Source: Myxococcales bacterium (GTDB lineage Bacteria > Myxococcota_A > Polyangia > Haliangiales > Haliangiaceae). From it: a stretch of DNA of 64,000 nucleotides. The stretch is from contig JADJUF010000023.1 of the NCBI GenBank assembly GCA_016717005.1, positions 62,001-126,000 on the forward strand. Direction: 5' to 3'. A program made the position numbers and the translations under genes. The notes below the pieces were generated by a model. That model saw only the letters and a list, made by a program, of their open reading frames with translations, was not told where the DNA came from and searched no databases. Positions 54,152 through 62,497 of the stretch are shown in pieces (the first letter of the stretch is position 1; every line of letters begins with the position of its first letter).

Positions 54152-55545
54152 GGCGTCGCTCCCGCCAGCGGGCCGGCCTCGACCAGCGTGGCCGCGAAGC
54201 CCGCGGCGTCCGCGCGCGCGGTGGCGGCGTCGGCGGCGGCGACCGCCACCAGCTCGGCCACCAGCGCCGCGGTCCGCCCGCGCACGCGCGGCGCGATCGC
54301 GGTGACGGCGGCGTCGCCCGCGACGGTCGGGCCCCGGGCGTGGGCCTGGGCCAGCAGCCGTCCGGCGACCGCCGCCAGCTCGCGCAGCCCGTCGGCGTCG
54401 TCGGCCAGCGCCGCCAGCTCGACGCCGCGGTAGTCGCCGCTGCGGGCGCGCAGCCGGAACGATCGCGGCCCGAGGTCGCCGCTGCCGAGCAGCGCGTCGC
54501 CGTCGGGCGCCGCGCCCATGATCCGCTGCGCCAGCGCCACGCGCGCGCCGTCGCTGACCCCGAGCGCGACCGCCGGCGGCGGCGCGGGCACCGGCGGCGG
54601 GCCAGCCTCCTTGAGCTCGACCAGCAGATCGTCGTCGACGCTGGCGGTCGCGCCCGCGAACAGCGCGTAGTAGCGGGGCGCCGGGTAGCTGGCGAGGCCC
54701 GCGCCGAGCCGACGGCTGACGCCGAGCAGCGCCCCGGCCGGCGTCGACGCGGTCGTGCGCCAGCCCGCGATCACCGCGTCGACCTCGGCGCGCTCGCTCG
54801 TCGTCAGCGGCACGGTCGTGTCGACCGCGCTGCCGTCGGCGGCCGGCGGCGCGACCTCGCCGAAGAACATCACGCGCGCGCCGTCGGGCGTCAGCCGGGT
54901 GTAGTCGGCCAGCCGGGCCTGGGCGGCGCCGGCGGTGGCGGCGTCGGCGAGCAGCGCCTCGACCACCGGTCCGCGGGTCTCGAGCGTCGGCGCGCCGCCG
55001 TCGGCCAGGCGGACCATCTCGGCGGCGTAGGCGGTCGCGGCCAGCTCGACCAGGGTGTCGGCGAGCGCCGGTACGGCGGCGTCGTCGGCCGCGAGCGCCA
55101 GCCCGCCGCACAGGCGCCGCAGGTCGAGCCACCACGGGCCGCGGGTGGCCGCGTCGTAGTCGTTCCAGTCGACGTAGCGCGTGCCGTCGGGCCGGCGGAA
55201 CGTGCCCAGGTTCTCGAGGTGCGGGTCGCCCACGATCCAGACCCAGGCCCCGGCCTCGTCGGCGAACGCCGACGGCGTGGCGCCGCGGCCCGCGCTCGTG
55301 ACGTCGCGCCAGTACAGCGCCGCCGAGCCGCGGAAGAAGTCGAACGTGCGCGCCGCCATGCGCTGGTACTTGGCGGCCACCAGCGCCGGCGCGCGATCGA
55401 GCCAGCGCTGGTTGTCGCGGGTGAGCACGTCGAGCACGAACCCGCGCCGCGCGTCGTCGCCGGGCGCCGCGCACGCGCCGACGCCGACGCCGACCCCGAC
55501 GCCGAGCGTCAGCGCGATCGCGAGGCCGGGGCGGGGCGTCGACAT
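54148..55545 (-). CDS. DUF2252 lipoprotein
   Basis: 465 aa from ATG 55545. Lipobox VGAC (Cys ~23), so it is exported, whereas most DUF2252 proteins look cytosolic. Family motifs: RMAARTFDFFRGSAALYW, IVGDPHLENLGTF, RYVDWNDYDAATRGPWW with DLRRLCGG and RYYALFAG. DUF2252 has a kinase-like fold; the catalytic loop equivalents GDPHLEN and D-W-N-D are visible. Export of a kinase-like protein is odd as ATP is absent outside. First gene of the three-gene operon. Confidence 0.85.
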   Translation of the reverse strand: MSTPRPGLAIALTLGVGVGVGVGACAAPGDDARRGFVLDVLTRDNQRWLDRAPALVAAKYQRMAARTFDFFRGSAALYWRDVTSAGRGATPSAFADEAGAWVWIVGDPHLENLGTFRRPDGTRYVDWNDYDAATRGPWWLDLRRLCGGLALAADDAAVPALADTLVELAATAYAAEMVRLADGGAPTLETRGPVVEALLADAATAGAAQARLADYTRLTPDGARVMFFGEVAPPAADGSAVDTTVPLTTSERAEVDAVIAGWRTTASTPAGALLGVSRRLGAGLASYPAPRYYALFAGATASVDDDLLVELKEAGPPPVPAPPPAVALGVSDGARVALAQRIMGAAPDGDALLGSGDLGPRSFRLRARSGDYRGVELAALADDADGLRELAAVAGRLLAQAHARGPTVAGDAAVTAIAPRVRGRTAALVAELVAVAAADAATARADAAGFAATLVEAGPLAGATP

Positions 55546-55710
55546 CGCCCCAGTACAGGCGCCCTCGGTGACGACCGCGCGTCCGGACGGCGACGTTGTC
55601 GGCGCGGCCGGGCTGGCGGCGCCGCGGTCGGCGAGGTGTTGCCGAGGCGGCACGCGGGCTCCGTGGCCCGGTCACTCGCGGCGGTCATCGTGGCGACCAG
55701 GAGGTAGTCG

Positions 55711-56406
55711 ATGTCGAGCGTCCACGCCTTGAAGACCGCCCAGATCCGCGCGTTCCCCACCCTGGCCCGGGTCGTCGCCGCTGGGCGCGCCGTGCGCGCC
55801 GGCAGCCGCCAGCTCCGCGCCGCCGTCGTCGGCGCCACCGCGCTGGTGCGCACGCGTCGGGTCGCGCCCGCGACGACGATCGGCGAGCTGCTGGCGATCG
55901 ACGGCATCACGGTCGATCGCATCGGCGCGATCCCGGCGCGCGCGTGCCTGGTGATCACGCCGGCCGACGATCCGCGGCTGCACCTGGCGATCCTGGCCGG
56001 CGTCGACGCGGCGGCGGTGCTGCCGCGGGCGCCGGGGCCGCGCTGGCTCGCGTCCGCGCTCGGCATCCACGTCGCCGACGGCGCGACGTCGACGGTCGCG
56101 GCGACCCGGCACGCGCTGGCCGCGCTCCAGGCCGGGCGGCCGGTGGTCACGAGCCTGGCGGTCGCAGGGATCGACGAGCTGGTCCGGCTGGCGAGCCTGG
56201 CGGGCGCGCCGATCGTCGCGGTCGCGGCGGCGTTCGATCGGCACGCGCCAGCGCGGGCCGGCGTGATCGTGCGCGCGCCGATGTACGCGTTCCCGGGCGA
56301 GGCGCCGACCGCGCTGGTGGCGCGCGGCCTCGCGGAGCTGCGGTCGCTCGCGGCCCCGCGGCCGACCTCGGCGGATCCGGCGTGGGACGAGCGCTGGGTC
56401 GCGTAG
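55711..56406 (+). CDS. Hypothetical Ala/Val-rich protein
   Basis: 231 aa. AGGAGG lies 11 bases before the ATG. Ala/Val/Arg-rich alternating alpha/beta pattern (ACLVITPADDPRLHLAI, VVTSLAVAGIDELVRLA, IVAVAAAF), reminiscent of a Rossmann or Usp-like sandwich but without a nucleotide motif. No signal peptide. Not recognised. Confidence 0.6.
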   Translation: MSSVHALKTAQIRAFPTLARVVAAGRAVRAGSRQLRAAVVGATALVRTRRVAPATTIGELLAIDGITVDRIGAIPARACLVITPADDPRLHLAILAGVDAAAVLPRAPGPRWLASALGIHVADGATSTVAATRHALAALQAGRPVVTSLAVAGIDELVRLASLAGAPIVAVAAAFDRHAPARAGVIVRAPMYAFPGEAPTALVARGLAELRSLAAPRPTSADPAWDERWVA

Positions 56407-56415
56407 CCGGCCCGG

Positions 56416-56973
56416 CTACGGGTTCGCCGGCACCGGCTGCGCGGGCGCCGAGGTCAGCGCCGCGGCGAACGCGAACATGAGCGCGCGGCGCGTCTCCGGC
56501 GGACCGGCGTAGGTCAGGGTCGCGCCCTCGGCCTTGAACATCGGGTGATCGATGTCGGCGAGCAGCGGCCCGGTGATCTGGCCGGCGCTGTCGATCGTCA
56601 GCGCGGTGGCGCCGTCGAGCATGAACGCGGCCTCGGGGCTGACGCGCACGTTCGACACGTTGCCGTGGACCAGCACGCTGCCGTCCTTGGTCAGCCGGAC
56701 CGTGGTCGCGGTGCCGGCCTGCAGGCGGCCGTCGCGGGAGAGCTTGCCGAACGGCTTGCCGTCGACGGTCACCATGCCACCGGCGTCGAGCGCGAACTCG
56801 TGGCGCGCGCCGTCGGCCTGGACGATCGTGATCGACGCGGCCGCGATCGTCAGCTTGACGGTCTGCGGATCCTTGACCCCGCACCCGGGCGCGGTCGAGA
56901 GCGCGAGCCCGGCGGGCAGGGCGGCGAGCCCGAGCCGGGTGATCCAGGCGAGGGCGAGGCGAGATCGGCGCAT
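56416..56973 (-). CDS. Lipoprotein of unknown function
   Basis: 185 aa. Signal peptide with lipobox TAPGC (Cys ~31). Mature domain is beta-rich with repeated short strands (SITIVQADGARHEFAL, GGMVTVDGKPFGKLS, VRLTKDGSVLVHGNVS). No Cys in the mature part other than the lipidated one. Unknown family. Nine bases downstream of another lipoprotein gene, but with its own TAGCGT -10. Confidence 0.6.
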   Translation of the reverse strand: MRRSRLALAWITRLGLAALPAGLALSTAPGCGVKDPQTVKLTIAAASITIVQADGARHEFALDAGGMVTVDGKPFGKLSRDGRLQAGTATTVRLTKDGSVLVHGNVSNVRVSPEAAFMLDGATALTIDSAGQITGPLLADIDHPMFKAEGATLTYAGPPETRRALMFAFAAALTSAPAQPVPANP

Positions 56974-56984
56974 GGCCTACGCTA
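56974..56984 (-). promoter_or_regulatory. Leaderless -10 overlapping an upstream stop codon
   Basis: TAGCGT on the minus strand (56979-56984), 5 bases before ATG 56973; its TAG is the stop codon of the preceding gene. Confidence 0.4.
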
Positions 56985-57362
56985 CTCCCACATCGAGGTC
57001 AGCGGGCACCCCGCGAGCCCGGCGTCCCGGGCGACCCGCGCGAGGGCGTCCCGGCGCGCGGCCTTGTCCTGGCCCAGCTGCGCGAAGTTCACCAGCCAGG
57101 CCCGGCCGGTGTCGCTGACGATCTCCTTGGCCATCCAGTTGGCGATCAGGTAGCCGCGGTTGGCCTCGGTGTCGTCGGCCGCGCCCGAGCGCTCGAAGGC
57201 GTTGCACAGGCTCTCGGCCTCGGCCCGGGTCAGGGTCGCGACCAGCGGGACCGATGGGCCAGCCTTGCCGGCGGGCTGGCCTGACCCGCGTTCGGCGCCC
57301 GGGGCCGGGGTCCCGGTCTGGCAGGCGACGACGGCGAGGGCGGCCAGGGCGAGCGAGCGCAT
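56982..57362 (-). CDS. Small lipoprotein
   Basis: 126 aa from ATG 57362 (an in-frame ATG four codons earlier is possible). MRSLALAALAVVAC, lipobox Cys14, then a Gly/Pro/Ala spacer. Helical domain with LTRAEAESLCNAFERSG and a second Cys near the C-terminus (AGCPLTSM), which may pair with it. Unknown. Confidence 0.6.
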   Translation of the reverse strand: MRSLALAALAVVACQTGTPAPGAERGSGQPAGKAGPSVPLVATLTRAEAESLCNAFERSGAADDTEANRGYLIANWMAKEIVSDTGRAWLVNFAQLGQDKAARRDALARVARDAGLAGCPLTSMWE

Positions 57363-57485
57363 CTGCGGCAGCATGCCCGAGCCATGGCAGTGCGTCCATG
57401 CGCCCGAGCGCGTGCAGACGGCCGGGCAACTCTGCTATGAACGCACCTGGCGACCTTGGCGTCGCCCGCCTCAAGGAGCAGGTTC

Positions 57486-57890
57486 ATGGCCTACGTCGTC
57501 GCTGACCCGTGCGTGAAGTGCAAGTACACCGACTGCGTCGCGGTGTGTCCGGTCGATTGCTTTTACGAGGGCAAGAACTCCCTCGCGATCAACCCCGACG
57601 AGTGCATCGATTGCGGTGCCTGTGAGCCGGAGTGTCCGACCACGGCCATCTTCGAAGAGAGCGAGCTGCCGGCGAAGTGGGCCGTCTACAAGGACATCAA
57701 CGCCCTCGTCACCGGCGTGAAGACCGCCGGCGAGATCGACAAGTCGGCGCTGCCCGCGGCGCTGGCCGCGGCGGTCGACCGGGCGACGGCCTGGCCCAAC
57801 ATCACCGAGCAGAAGAAGGCGCTGCCCGGCGCCGATGAAGCGGCCAAGGAAGACAACAAGATCGACGCGCTGTCGCTCGACGCGCCCTGA
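57486..57890 (+). CDS. fdxA: Seven-iron ferredoxin (FdxA type)
   Basis: 134 aa. N-terminal 3Fe-4S/4Fe-4S module: CVKCKYTDCVAVCPVDCF (Cys spacing CxxC-x4-C-x3-CP) and CIDCGACEPECP. Electron carrier in the cytosol. The C-terminal ~60 residues are the helical extension of Azotobacter-type FdxA. SD CAAGGAGCAGG precedes the ATG by ~5 bases. A hairpin CGCGGC-TCG-GCCGCG at 57898-57912 just after the stop may be its terminator. Confidence 0.92.
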   Translation: MAYVVADPCVKCKYTDCVAVCPVDCFYEGKNSLAINPDECIDCGACEPECPTTAIFEESELPAKWAVYKDINALVTGVKTAGEIDKSALPAALAAAVDRATAWPNITEQKKALPGADEAAKEDNKIDALSLDAP

Positions 57891-57897
57891 TCGGGGC

Positions 57898-57912
57898 CGC
57901 GGCTCGGCCGCG
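57898..57912 (+). terminator. Possible terminator hairpin after ferredoxin
   Basis: Perfect 6-bp stem CGCGGC/GCCGCG with loop TCG. It is followed by GTGCTAGTTT, only a weak T run. It also lies just upstream of the GH114 gene's -10. Confidence 0.35.
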
Positions 57913-57915
57913 TGC

Positions 57916-57928
57916 TAGTTTCGGACTC
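57916..57928 (+). promoter_or_regulatory. Leaderless -10 of the GH114 gene
   Basis: TAGTTT at 57916-57921, 7 bases before ATG 57929. Confidence 0.5.
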
Positions 57929-58777
57929 ATGCGCCCACGCTGGATCGTGCTCGCCATCGTGGCGGCGTGCTCGTCGCCGCGTGGCGCGGATGAGCCGGTC
58001 GAGGCCGGCCCCGCCGACGCCGCGACCGCGGACGCGGCGGGCGGCGATGGCGCCGATCCGACGATCGCCTTGCCGCCCGCCAACGCCGGGCTCGACTACC
58101 AGCTGGGCGGGGCCTACCCGCCCGCGGCGGACGTGCGCGTGCTGTCGCGCGACCGCGCCGCGGCCCCGGCCGCCGGGCTGTACAACATCTGCTACGTCAA
58201 CGGCTTCCAGATCCAGCCCGACGAGGTCGGCTTCTGGACGAGCCAGCACCCCGAGCTGATGTTGCGCGACGGCAACGGCGACCTGGTCATCGACGCCGAC
58301 TGGAACGAGATCTTGATCGACGTCCGCACGCCGACCAAGCGCGCGGCGGTGGCGGCGATCGTGGGCGACTGGATCGCCGGCTGCGCGGCCGCCGGGTTCG
58401 ACGCGGTCGAGATCGACAACCTCGACACCTTCGCGCGCTCGGGCGGGCTGATCGTCGAGAACGACGCGGTCGCGACGATGGCGCTGTTCGCGGCCGCGGC
58501 CCACCGCCACGGCCTGGCGATCGCGCAGAAGAACTCGGCCGAGCTGGTCGGGCGCCGGGCCGAGCTTGGCACCGACTTCGTCGTGGCCGAGGAGTGCAAC
58601 CAGTTCGACGAGTGCGACGTCTACACCGCCGCCTACGGCGCGCAGGTGTACGTGATCGAGTACCGGCGCGCGGCGTTCACCGCCGGGTGCGCCGGGTTCC
58701 CGCAGCTGTCGATCGTGCTGCGCGATCGCGACCTGGTGCCGAGCGGCGCCAGCGGCTACGTGTTCGACGGCTGTTGA
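57929..58777 (+). CDS. GH114 endo-alpha-1,4-polygalactosaminidase-like lipoprotein
   Basis: 282 aa. Short signal peptide with lipobox VAAC (Cys ~14), DAATADAAGGDGAD tether, then a TIM-barrel: GLDYQLGGAYPP, YNICYVNGFQIQPDE and FDAVEIDNLD with the catalytic Asp, then VVAEECNQFDEC with a second acid. GH114 enzymes cleave alpha-1,4-polygalactosamine in biofilm matrix. Surface-anchored here, so it may remodel the cell's own or prey polysaccharide. Confidence 0.8.
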   Translation: MRPRWIVLAIVAACSSPRGADEPVEAGPADAATADAAGGDGADPTIALPPANAGLDYQLGGAYPPAADVRVLSRDRAAAPAAGLYNICYVNGFQIQPDEVGFWTSQHPELMLRDGNGDLVIDADWNEILIDVRTPTKRAAVAAIVGDWIAGCAAAGFDAVEIDNLDTFARSGGLIVENDAVATMALFAAAAHRHGLAIAQKNSAELVGRRAELGTDFVVAEECNQFDECDVYTAAYGAQVYVIEYRRAAFTAGCAGFPQLSIVLRDRDLVPSGASGYVFDGC

Positions 58778-58872
58778 GCGCGCGCGCGGGCTGAGCGCGC
58801 CTCGGGGCGGGCGACCGATCGCGCGGGGATTGGGGCTTGGCGCGCGCCGCCGGGTGCGCCATCGTTGCGGCG

Positions 58873-59604
58873 ATGTACTTCGACGCCGCGTACCAGGAGC
58901 GCACGACGCTGCGTGACGGGCGCGAGGTCGTGCTGCGGGTGGTCCGGCCCGACGACAAGGATCGGCTGCGTCGGGGCTTCGGCGCCCTGTCGCCCGAGAG
59001 TCGCTACCGCCGGTTCTTCTCGGTCAAGTCGGACCTGTCCGACGACGAGCTGCGCTACCTGACCGAGGTCGACGGCGACCACCACTTCGCGCTCGGCGCG
59101 GTCACGCCCGACGGCGAGCACGGCCTGGGCATCGCGCGCTTCATCCGGATCGACGGCGAGCCCGGCGTGGCCGAGGCCGCGATCGCGGTCCTCGACAGCG
59201 CCCAGGGGCTGGGCCTGGGGGCGCTGCTGTTCCAGCGGCTGGTCGCGGCCGCGGCCGAGCGCGGCGTCGCGCGGTTCCGGTGCGAGATGCTCGGCACCAA
59301 CGCCGGCATGGGCGAGCTGGTGCGGGGGCTGGCGCCGGCGGTGTCGACCGAGGTCGCCAGCGGCGTCGTGCGCATGGAGTTCGCGCTGCCGACGATCGGC
59401 CCCGCGCACCCGGCCAGCGAGCCGCCGCGCGAGACCGGGCTCTACCGGCTGTTCGCGCTGGTGGCCGAGGGCGTGCTCGAGTGGCGCGCCCGGTGGCAAC
59501 GGCTGGGCGAGCGGCTGTGGCGCGGCGACGGCGAGCACCCTCCGCGCGCGTCGATCGGCGCGACCGCGGCCGGGGCGGACGACGAGGCGCTCGACGAGGA
59601 GTGA
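58873..59604 (+). CDS. GNAT family N-acetyltransferase
   Basis: 243 aa. YFDAAYQERTTLRDGREV then LSPESRYRRFFSVK and DHHFALGAV are the N-terminal core; AIAVLDSAQGLGLGALLFQRL holds the acetyl-CoA pyrophosphate loop (Q-G-x-G-x-A/G). The pattern resembles the catalytic domain of protein-lysine acetyltransferases of the Pat/GNAT group. C-terminal ~60 residues are an Arg/Glu-rich extension. Convergent with the tandem Usp gene. Confidence 0.85.
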   Translation: MYFDAAYQERTTLRDGREVVLRVVRPDDKDRLRRGFGALSPESRYRRFFSVKSDLSDDELRYLTEVDGDHHFALGAVTPDGEHGLGIARFIRIDGEPGVAEAAIAVLDSAQGLGLGALLFQRLVAAAAERGVARFRCEMLGTNAGMGELVRGLAPAVSTEVASGVVRMEFALPTIGPAHPASEPPRETGLYRLFALVAEGVLEWRARWQRLGERLWRGDGEHPPRASIGATAAGADDEALDEE

Positions 59605-59667
59605 CGCGGGCCGCGCGCGGCGACGAGCGTGACGTGCGTCAGGCCTGGGTGACGCGCGCGACGCGCG

Positions 59668-60552
59668 TCAGGCGTGGGTGACGAGCACCGAGCACGGCGC
59701 GTGGCGCATGATCTGCCCGGCCACCGACCCGAGCAGCAGCCGGCGCACGCCGCCGGCGCCGTAGGTGCCGATCGCGACCAGGTCGACGCCGAACGTGGTG
59801 GCCTCCTCGACCACGACCTCGACGGGGGGGCCTTGCCGGAGCGAGAACCGCAGCCGGCGCCCGGCCGCGGTCTCGGCGGCGACCAGCTCGTCGCCGCGGG
59901 TCTGGGGGCCCTGGGTCAGGGCCTCGCGCAGCGCCGCCATGGCGTGGGTGCGCTCGCCGAGCGCCGCCAGGCCCATGCTGCCGGCCGGGTAGTGCCAGGC
60001 GTAGACCGCCTCGACGTCGGCCTCGGCGGTCGCGAGCGCGCGCGCCACCTCGAGCGCGCGCGCGGCCGGCGGCGCGAAGTCGGTGGCGACCAGGACCCGG
60101 GTGAACGGCCCGCTGGTGCGACCACGCGCGATCAACACCGGCCGCGGCGCGCTGTGGGCGACCTTCTCGGCCACGCTGCCGAGCACCAGGCGCTTGACGC
60201 CGGTGCGGCCGGCGCTGCCGACCACGACGAGATCGACGTCGAGGCCCTCGGCCAGCTCGCAGATCTCGTCGCTGGCGCGGCCGCGCTTGCGCACCGACGT
60301 CACCTCGACGCCGGCCGCGACGGCGCGCTCGACCCGCTCGGCCAGCTGGGTCTCGGTGTACTCGGCCAGGTGGGCCTCGAAGTCGCCCATGGTCGCGGCG
60401 CTGATGTCGAGCGCGATCGCGCTGTTGTCGTGGGGCTCCTCGATCGTCGCGATCGTGAGCTTGGCGCCGGTGTGCCGGGCCAGGCCGATCGCGCGGTCGA
60501 GCGCGAGATCCGATGGGGACGACAGATCGGAGGCCGCGAGGATGTGGCGCAT
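59668..60552 (-). CDS. Tandem universal stress protein
   Basis: 294 aa from ATG 60552, with GGAGGT as SD. Two UspA domains, each ending in the ATP-binding G-x-x-G-x9-G-(S/T) motif: VVGSAGRTGVKRLVLGSVAE (~115) and AIGTYGAGGVRRLLLGSVAG (~268). ATP-binding is likely. Usp proteins act in stress survival. Convergent with the GNAT gene; a Usp-like protein also occurs in the neighbouring LysR-controlled operon. Confidence 0.92.
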   Translation of the reverse strand: MRHILAASDLSSPSDLALDRAIGLARHTGAKLTIATIEEPHDNSAIALDISAATMGDFEAHLAEYTETQLAERVERAVAAGVEVTSVRKRGRASDEICELAEGLDVDLVVVGSAGRTGVKRLVLGSVAEKVAHSAPRPVLIARGRTSGPFTRVLVATDFAPPAARALEVARALATAEADVEAVYAWHYPAGSMGLAALGERTHAMAALREALTQGPQTRGDELVAAETAAGRRLRFSLRQGPPVEVVVEEATTFGVDLVAIGTYGAGGVRRLLLGSVAGQIMRHAPCSVLVTHA

Positions 60553-60717
60553 GGGTACCTCCACGATGGCGACCCTGGCGCGGCTGTCAACCGATCGGGG
60601 GCAGCGTCGTCGGGCCGCCGCCGATCGCGGTCAGCGCCCTCCCTGGCGGCGGCGCAAGAACGTCGGCCTCGAACGCGAGATCTGCGCGGTGCGCGCGCGC
60701 GCCGCGGCGTGCTCGGG

Positions 60718-61632
60718 TCAGCGGGCGGTCGGGCCCGGCGTGCCCATGTGCTGCCGCGCCAGCTCGATCAGCGCGGCGACGCCCGGGTGGCGGACCCGGC
60801 GCTCGAGCGACAGGGCGAAGTAGCTCTCGACCAGGCCGGTCAGGCGCCCGACCGGCCGCGCGCCCAGGCCCTCCTCGACCTCGCTCTTGAGCGCGGCGCG
60901 GACCGGGAACAGCCCGCGCCCGGCGGCGCCGAGCGCCCGCAGCGTGCCGGCGTCGTCGATCTCGCCGACGGTGTTGACGTGCAGGTCGCGGTCGGCGAGC
61001 CAGCGCTCGAGGCCGCGGCGCAGGGTCGCGTCGGGCCCCGGCATCAGGAACGGCGCGCCCGCCAGCGACCGCGGGAACCCTCGCCGGTAGCGCGCCGCCA
61101 GCTCGGCGGTCGCGTAGAGCATGATCTCCGACGCGCCGAGCGCGTGGGCGTGGAGCTTGAGGCCGCCGCGGTGCACCGGCACCGCGTCGCTGAGGATCGC
61201 GTGCAGCCGGCCCGCGCCGAGCTCCTGCACCAGCCGCTCGATCGTGTCCTGGCGGATGCGGATCGAGGCGTCGCCCTGCGCGTCGAGCGCCGGCAGCAAC
61301 AGCCGGCTGACCAGGGTCTTGGGGATCGCGCCGACCGCGCCGATCTCGAGGCGGCGCAGCGGCGCGACCCGCCCGCGCGCGAAGTCGAGCAGCTCGGCGC
61401 CGATCCGGAAGATCTCGCCGGCGTACTGCTGGACGTCGCGGCCGAACGGCGTCAGCACCAGCGTCCGGCCCCGGCGCTCGAACAGCGGCTCCCCCAGCGC
61501 CTCCTCGAGCGAGCGCAGCTGCACGCTCAAGGTCGAGTGGGTCAGGTTGAGCGTGCCCGCGGCCTTCGCGAGCCCGCCCTCGCGCGCGATCGTCCAGAAG
61601 TAGAACAGGTGCTGGTAGTTGAGCCACGCCAT
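60718..61632 (-). CDS. LysR-type transcriptional regulator (NhaR-like)
   Basis: 304 aa from ATG 61632. Winged HTH at the N-terminus: WLNYQHLFYFWTIAREGGLAKAA, LNLTHSTLSVQLRSLEEALG, LFERRGRTLVLTPFG. The YQHLFYF...KAA pattern is characteristic of the NhaR subgroup, which responds to Na+ or alkaline stress. The rest is the periplasmic-binding-like effector domain. Divergent from the Usp-like/KamA/aminotransferase operon, which it probably controls. Confidence 0.9.
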   Translation of the reverse strand: MAWLNYQHLFYFWTIAREGGLAKAAGTLNLTHSTLSVQLRSLEEALGEPLFERRGRTLVLTPFGRDVQQYAGEIFRIGAELLDFARGRVAPLRRLEIGAVGAIPKTLVSRLLLPALDAQGDASIRIRQDTIERLVQELGAGRLHAILSDAVPVHRGGLKLHAHALGASEIMLYATAELAARYRRGFPRSLAGAPFLMPGPDATLRRGLERWLADRDLHVNTVGEIDDAGTLRALGAAGRGLFPVRAALKSEVEEGLGARPVGRLTGLVESYFALSLERRVRHPGVAALIELARQHMGTPGPTAR

Positions 61633-61642
61633 CGGGCAATGG

Positions 61643-61726
61643 TTGACTGAAACGACATCTGGCGTCAATCTTTCGAACTGGACGACATAGGCCCCGTGCC
61701 GAGATAATGAGCGTGGAGGAACCGAA
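61643..61726 (+). promoter_or_regulatory. LysR-divergent promoter/operator region
   Basis: An AT-rich 95-base gap. GATAAT at 61703-61708 is the likely -10 of the operon, with SD GGAGGAA and GTG 61727. Inverted TTGAC (61643-61647) and GTCAA (61664-61668), plus two ACGACAT direct repeats (~61652 and ~61682), are candidate LysR contacts. The TTGAC motifs could also be -35 boxes. Confidence 0.45.
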
Positions 61727-62497
61727 GTGCCGAACCACGCCCCCAGTCACCTGTCCCAGCCGTCGCGGAGCCACCGCGGTGCCGCGCTCCTGGCCTTCGC
61801 CGGGCCGCCCGCGCCCGAGGTGCTGGCGACGATGACGGCCTGCGCCGCCAACCTCGATCGGCAGCTGGCCGTCGCCACCACCGGGGTCCGCCCCGGCGGC
61901 GTCATCGCCATCGACACCGAGATCGATCAGATCGCCGCGGTCGTCCGGCGCCGCGCGATCGCGATCGTGGTCGTGGCCAGCGCCACCGCCGCGCGCATCG
62001 TCCGGCGCCTCGCGATCCGGACCCGCCGACCGGTGCTCGTGGCCCGGACCCGCCAGCGCTGGCACCTGGTGCTGGCCGCCACCGATCTGTGCGCGCGCGG
62101 CGTGCCGGTGGTGACGGTCGCGACCGGGCTCGCGTCGGTCAGCGGGGCCGCGGCGCTGGTGCTCCACAACGTCGCGCCGACGTGGGCCGCGCCGTCGCGG
62201 TCGATCCGCCCGCTGGCCTCGGCCTCGGTCGCCCGGCAGCTGCGGCGGCTGGCGCGGGTCGCGGCCCGGACCAGCCCGCACCCCCAGGTCATGGTCGCCA
62301 GCACGGTCGAGCCGGCCCGCGCGATCGTCGACGCGATGGTCGCGCGCGACGCCGATCTGCTGGTGGTGGGCATGCGGCGCCCCCGGACCCGCCGGCCGGG
62401 CGGCTGCGCCGAGCGCGTGGTGTCGACCACGCCGGGCAACGTCCTGGTCGTGCCGCTGGGCGCGAGCGTGCGCCCGGGCGGCGAGGGGGGGCCATGA
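61727..62497 (+). CDS. Divergent Usp-like protein
   Basis: 256 aa from GTG 61727 with SD GGAGGAA. Two Usp-like halves; the second has ARDADLLVVGMRRPRTRR then CAERVVSTTPGNVLVVPLG, where the ATP motif of typical Usp (GxxGxxxxxxxxxGS) is missing. Overlaps KamA by ATGA (62494-62497), so translated together. Role unknown; possibly a scaffold or sensor. Confidence 0.6.
   Translation: MPNHAPSHLSQPSRSHRGAALLAFAGPPAPEVLATMTACAANLDRQLAVATTGVRPGGVIAIDTEIDQIAAVVRRRAIAIVVVASATAARIVRRLAIRTRRPVLVARTRQRWHLVLAATDLCARGVPVVTVATGLASVSGAAALVLHNVAPTWAAPSRSIRPLASASVARQLRRLARVAARTSPHPQVMVASTVEPARAIVDAMVARDADLLVVGMRRPRTRRPGGCAERVVSTTPGNVLVVPLGASVRPGGEGGP

Noticed and set aside
61600..61726. Second gene between LysR and the Usp-like gene
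   Set aside because: The gap is only ~95 bases and AT-rich, with promoter-like elements and no frame.
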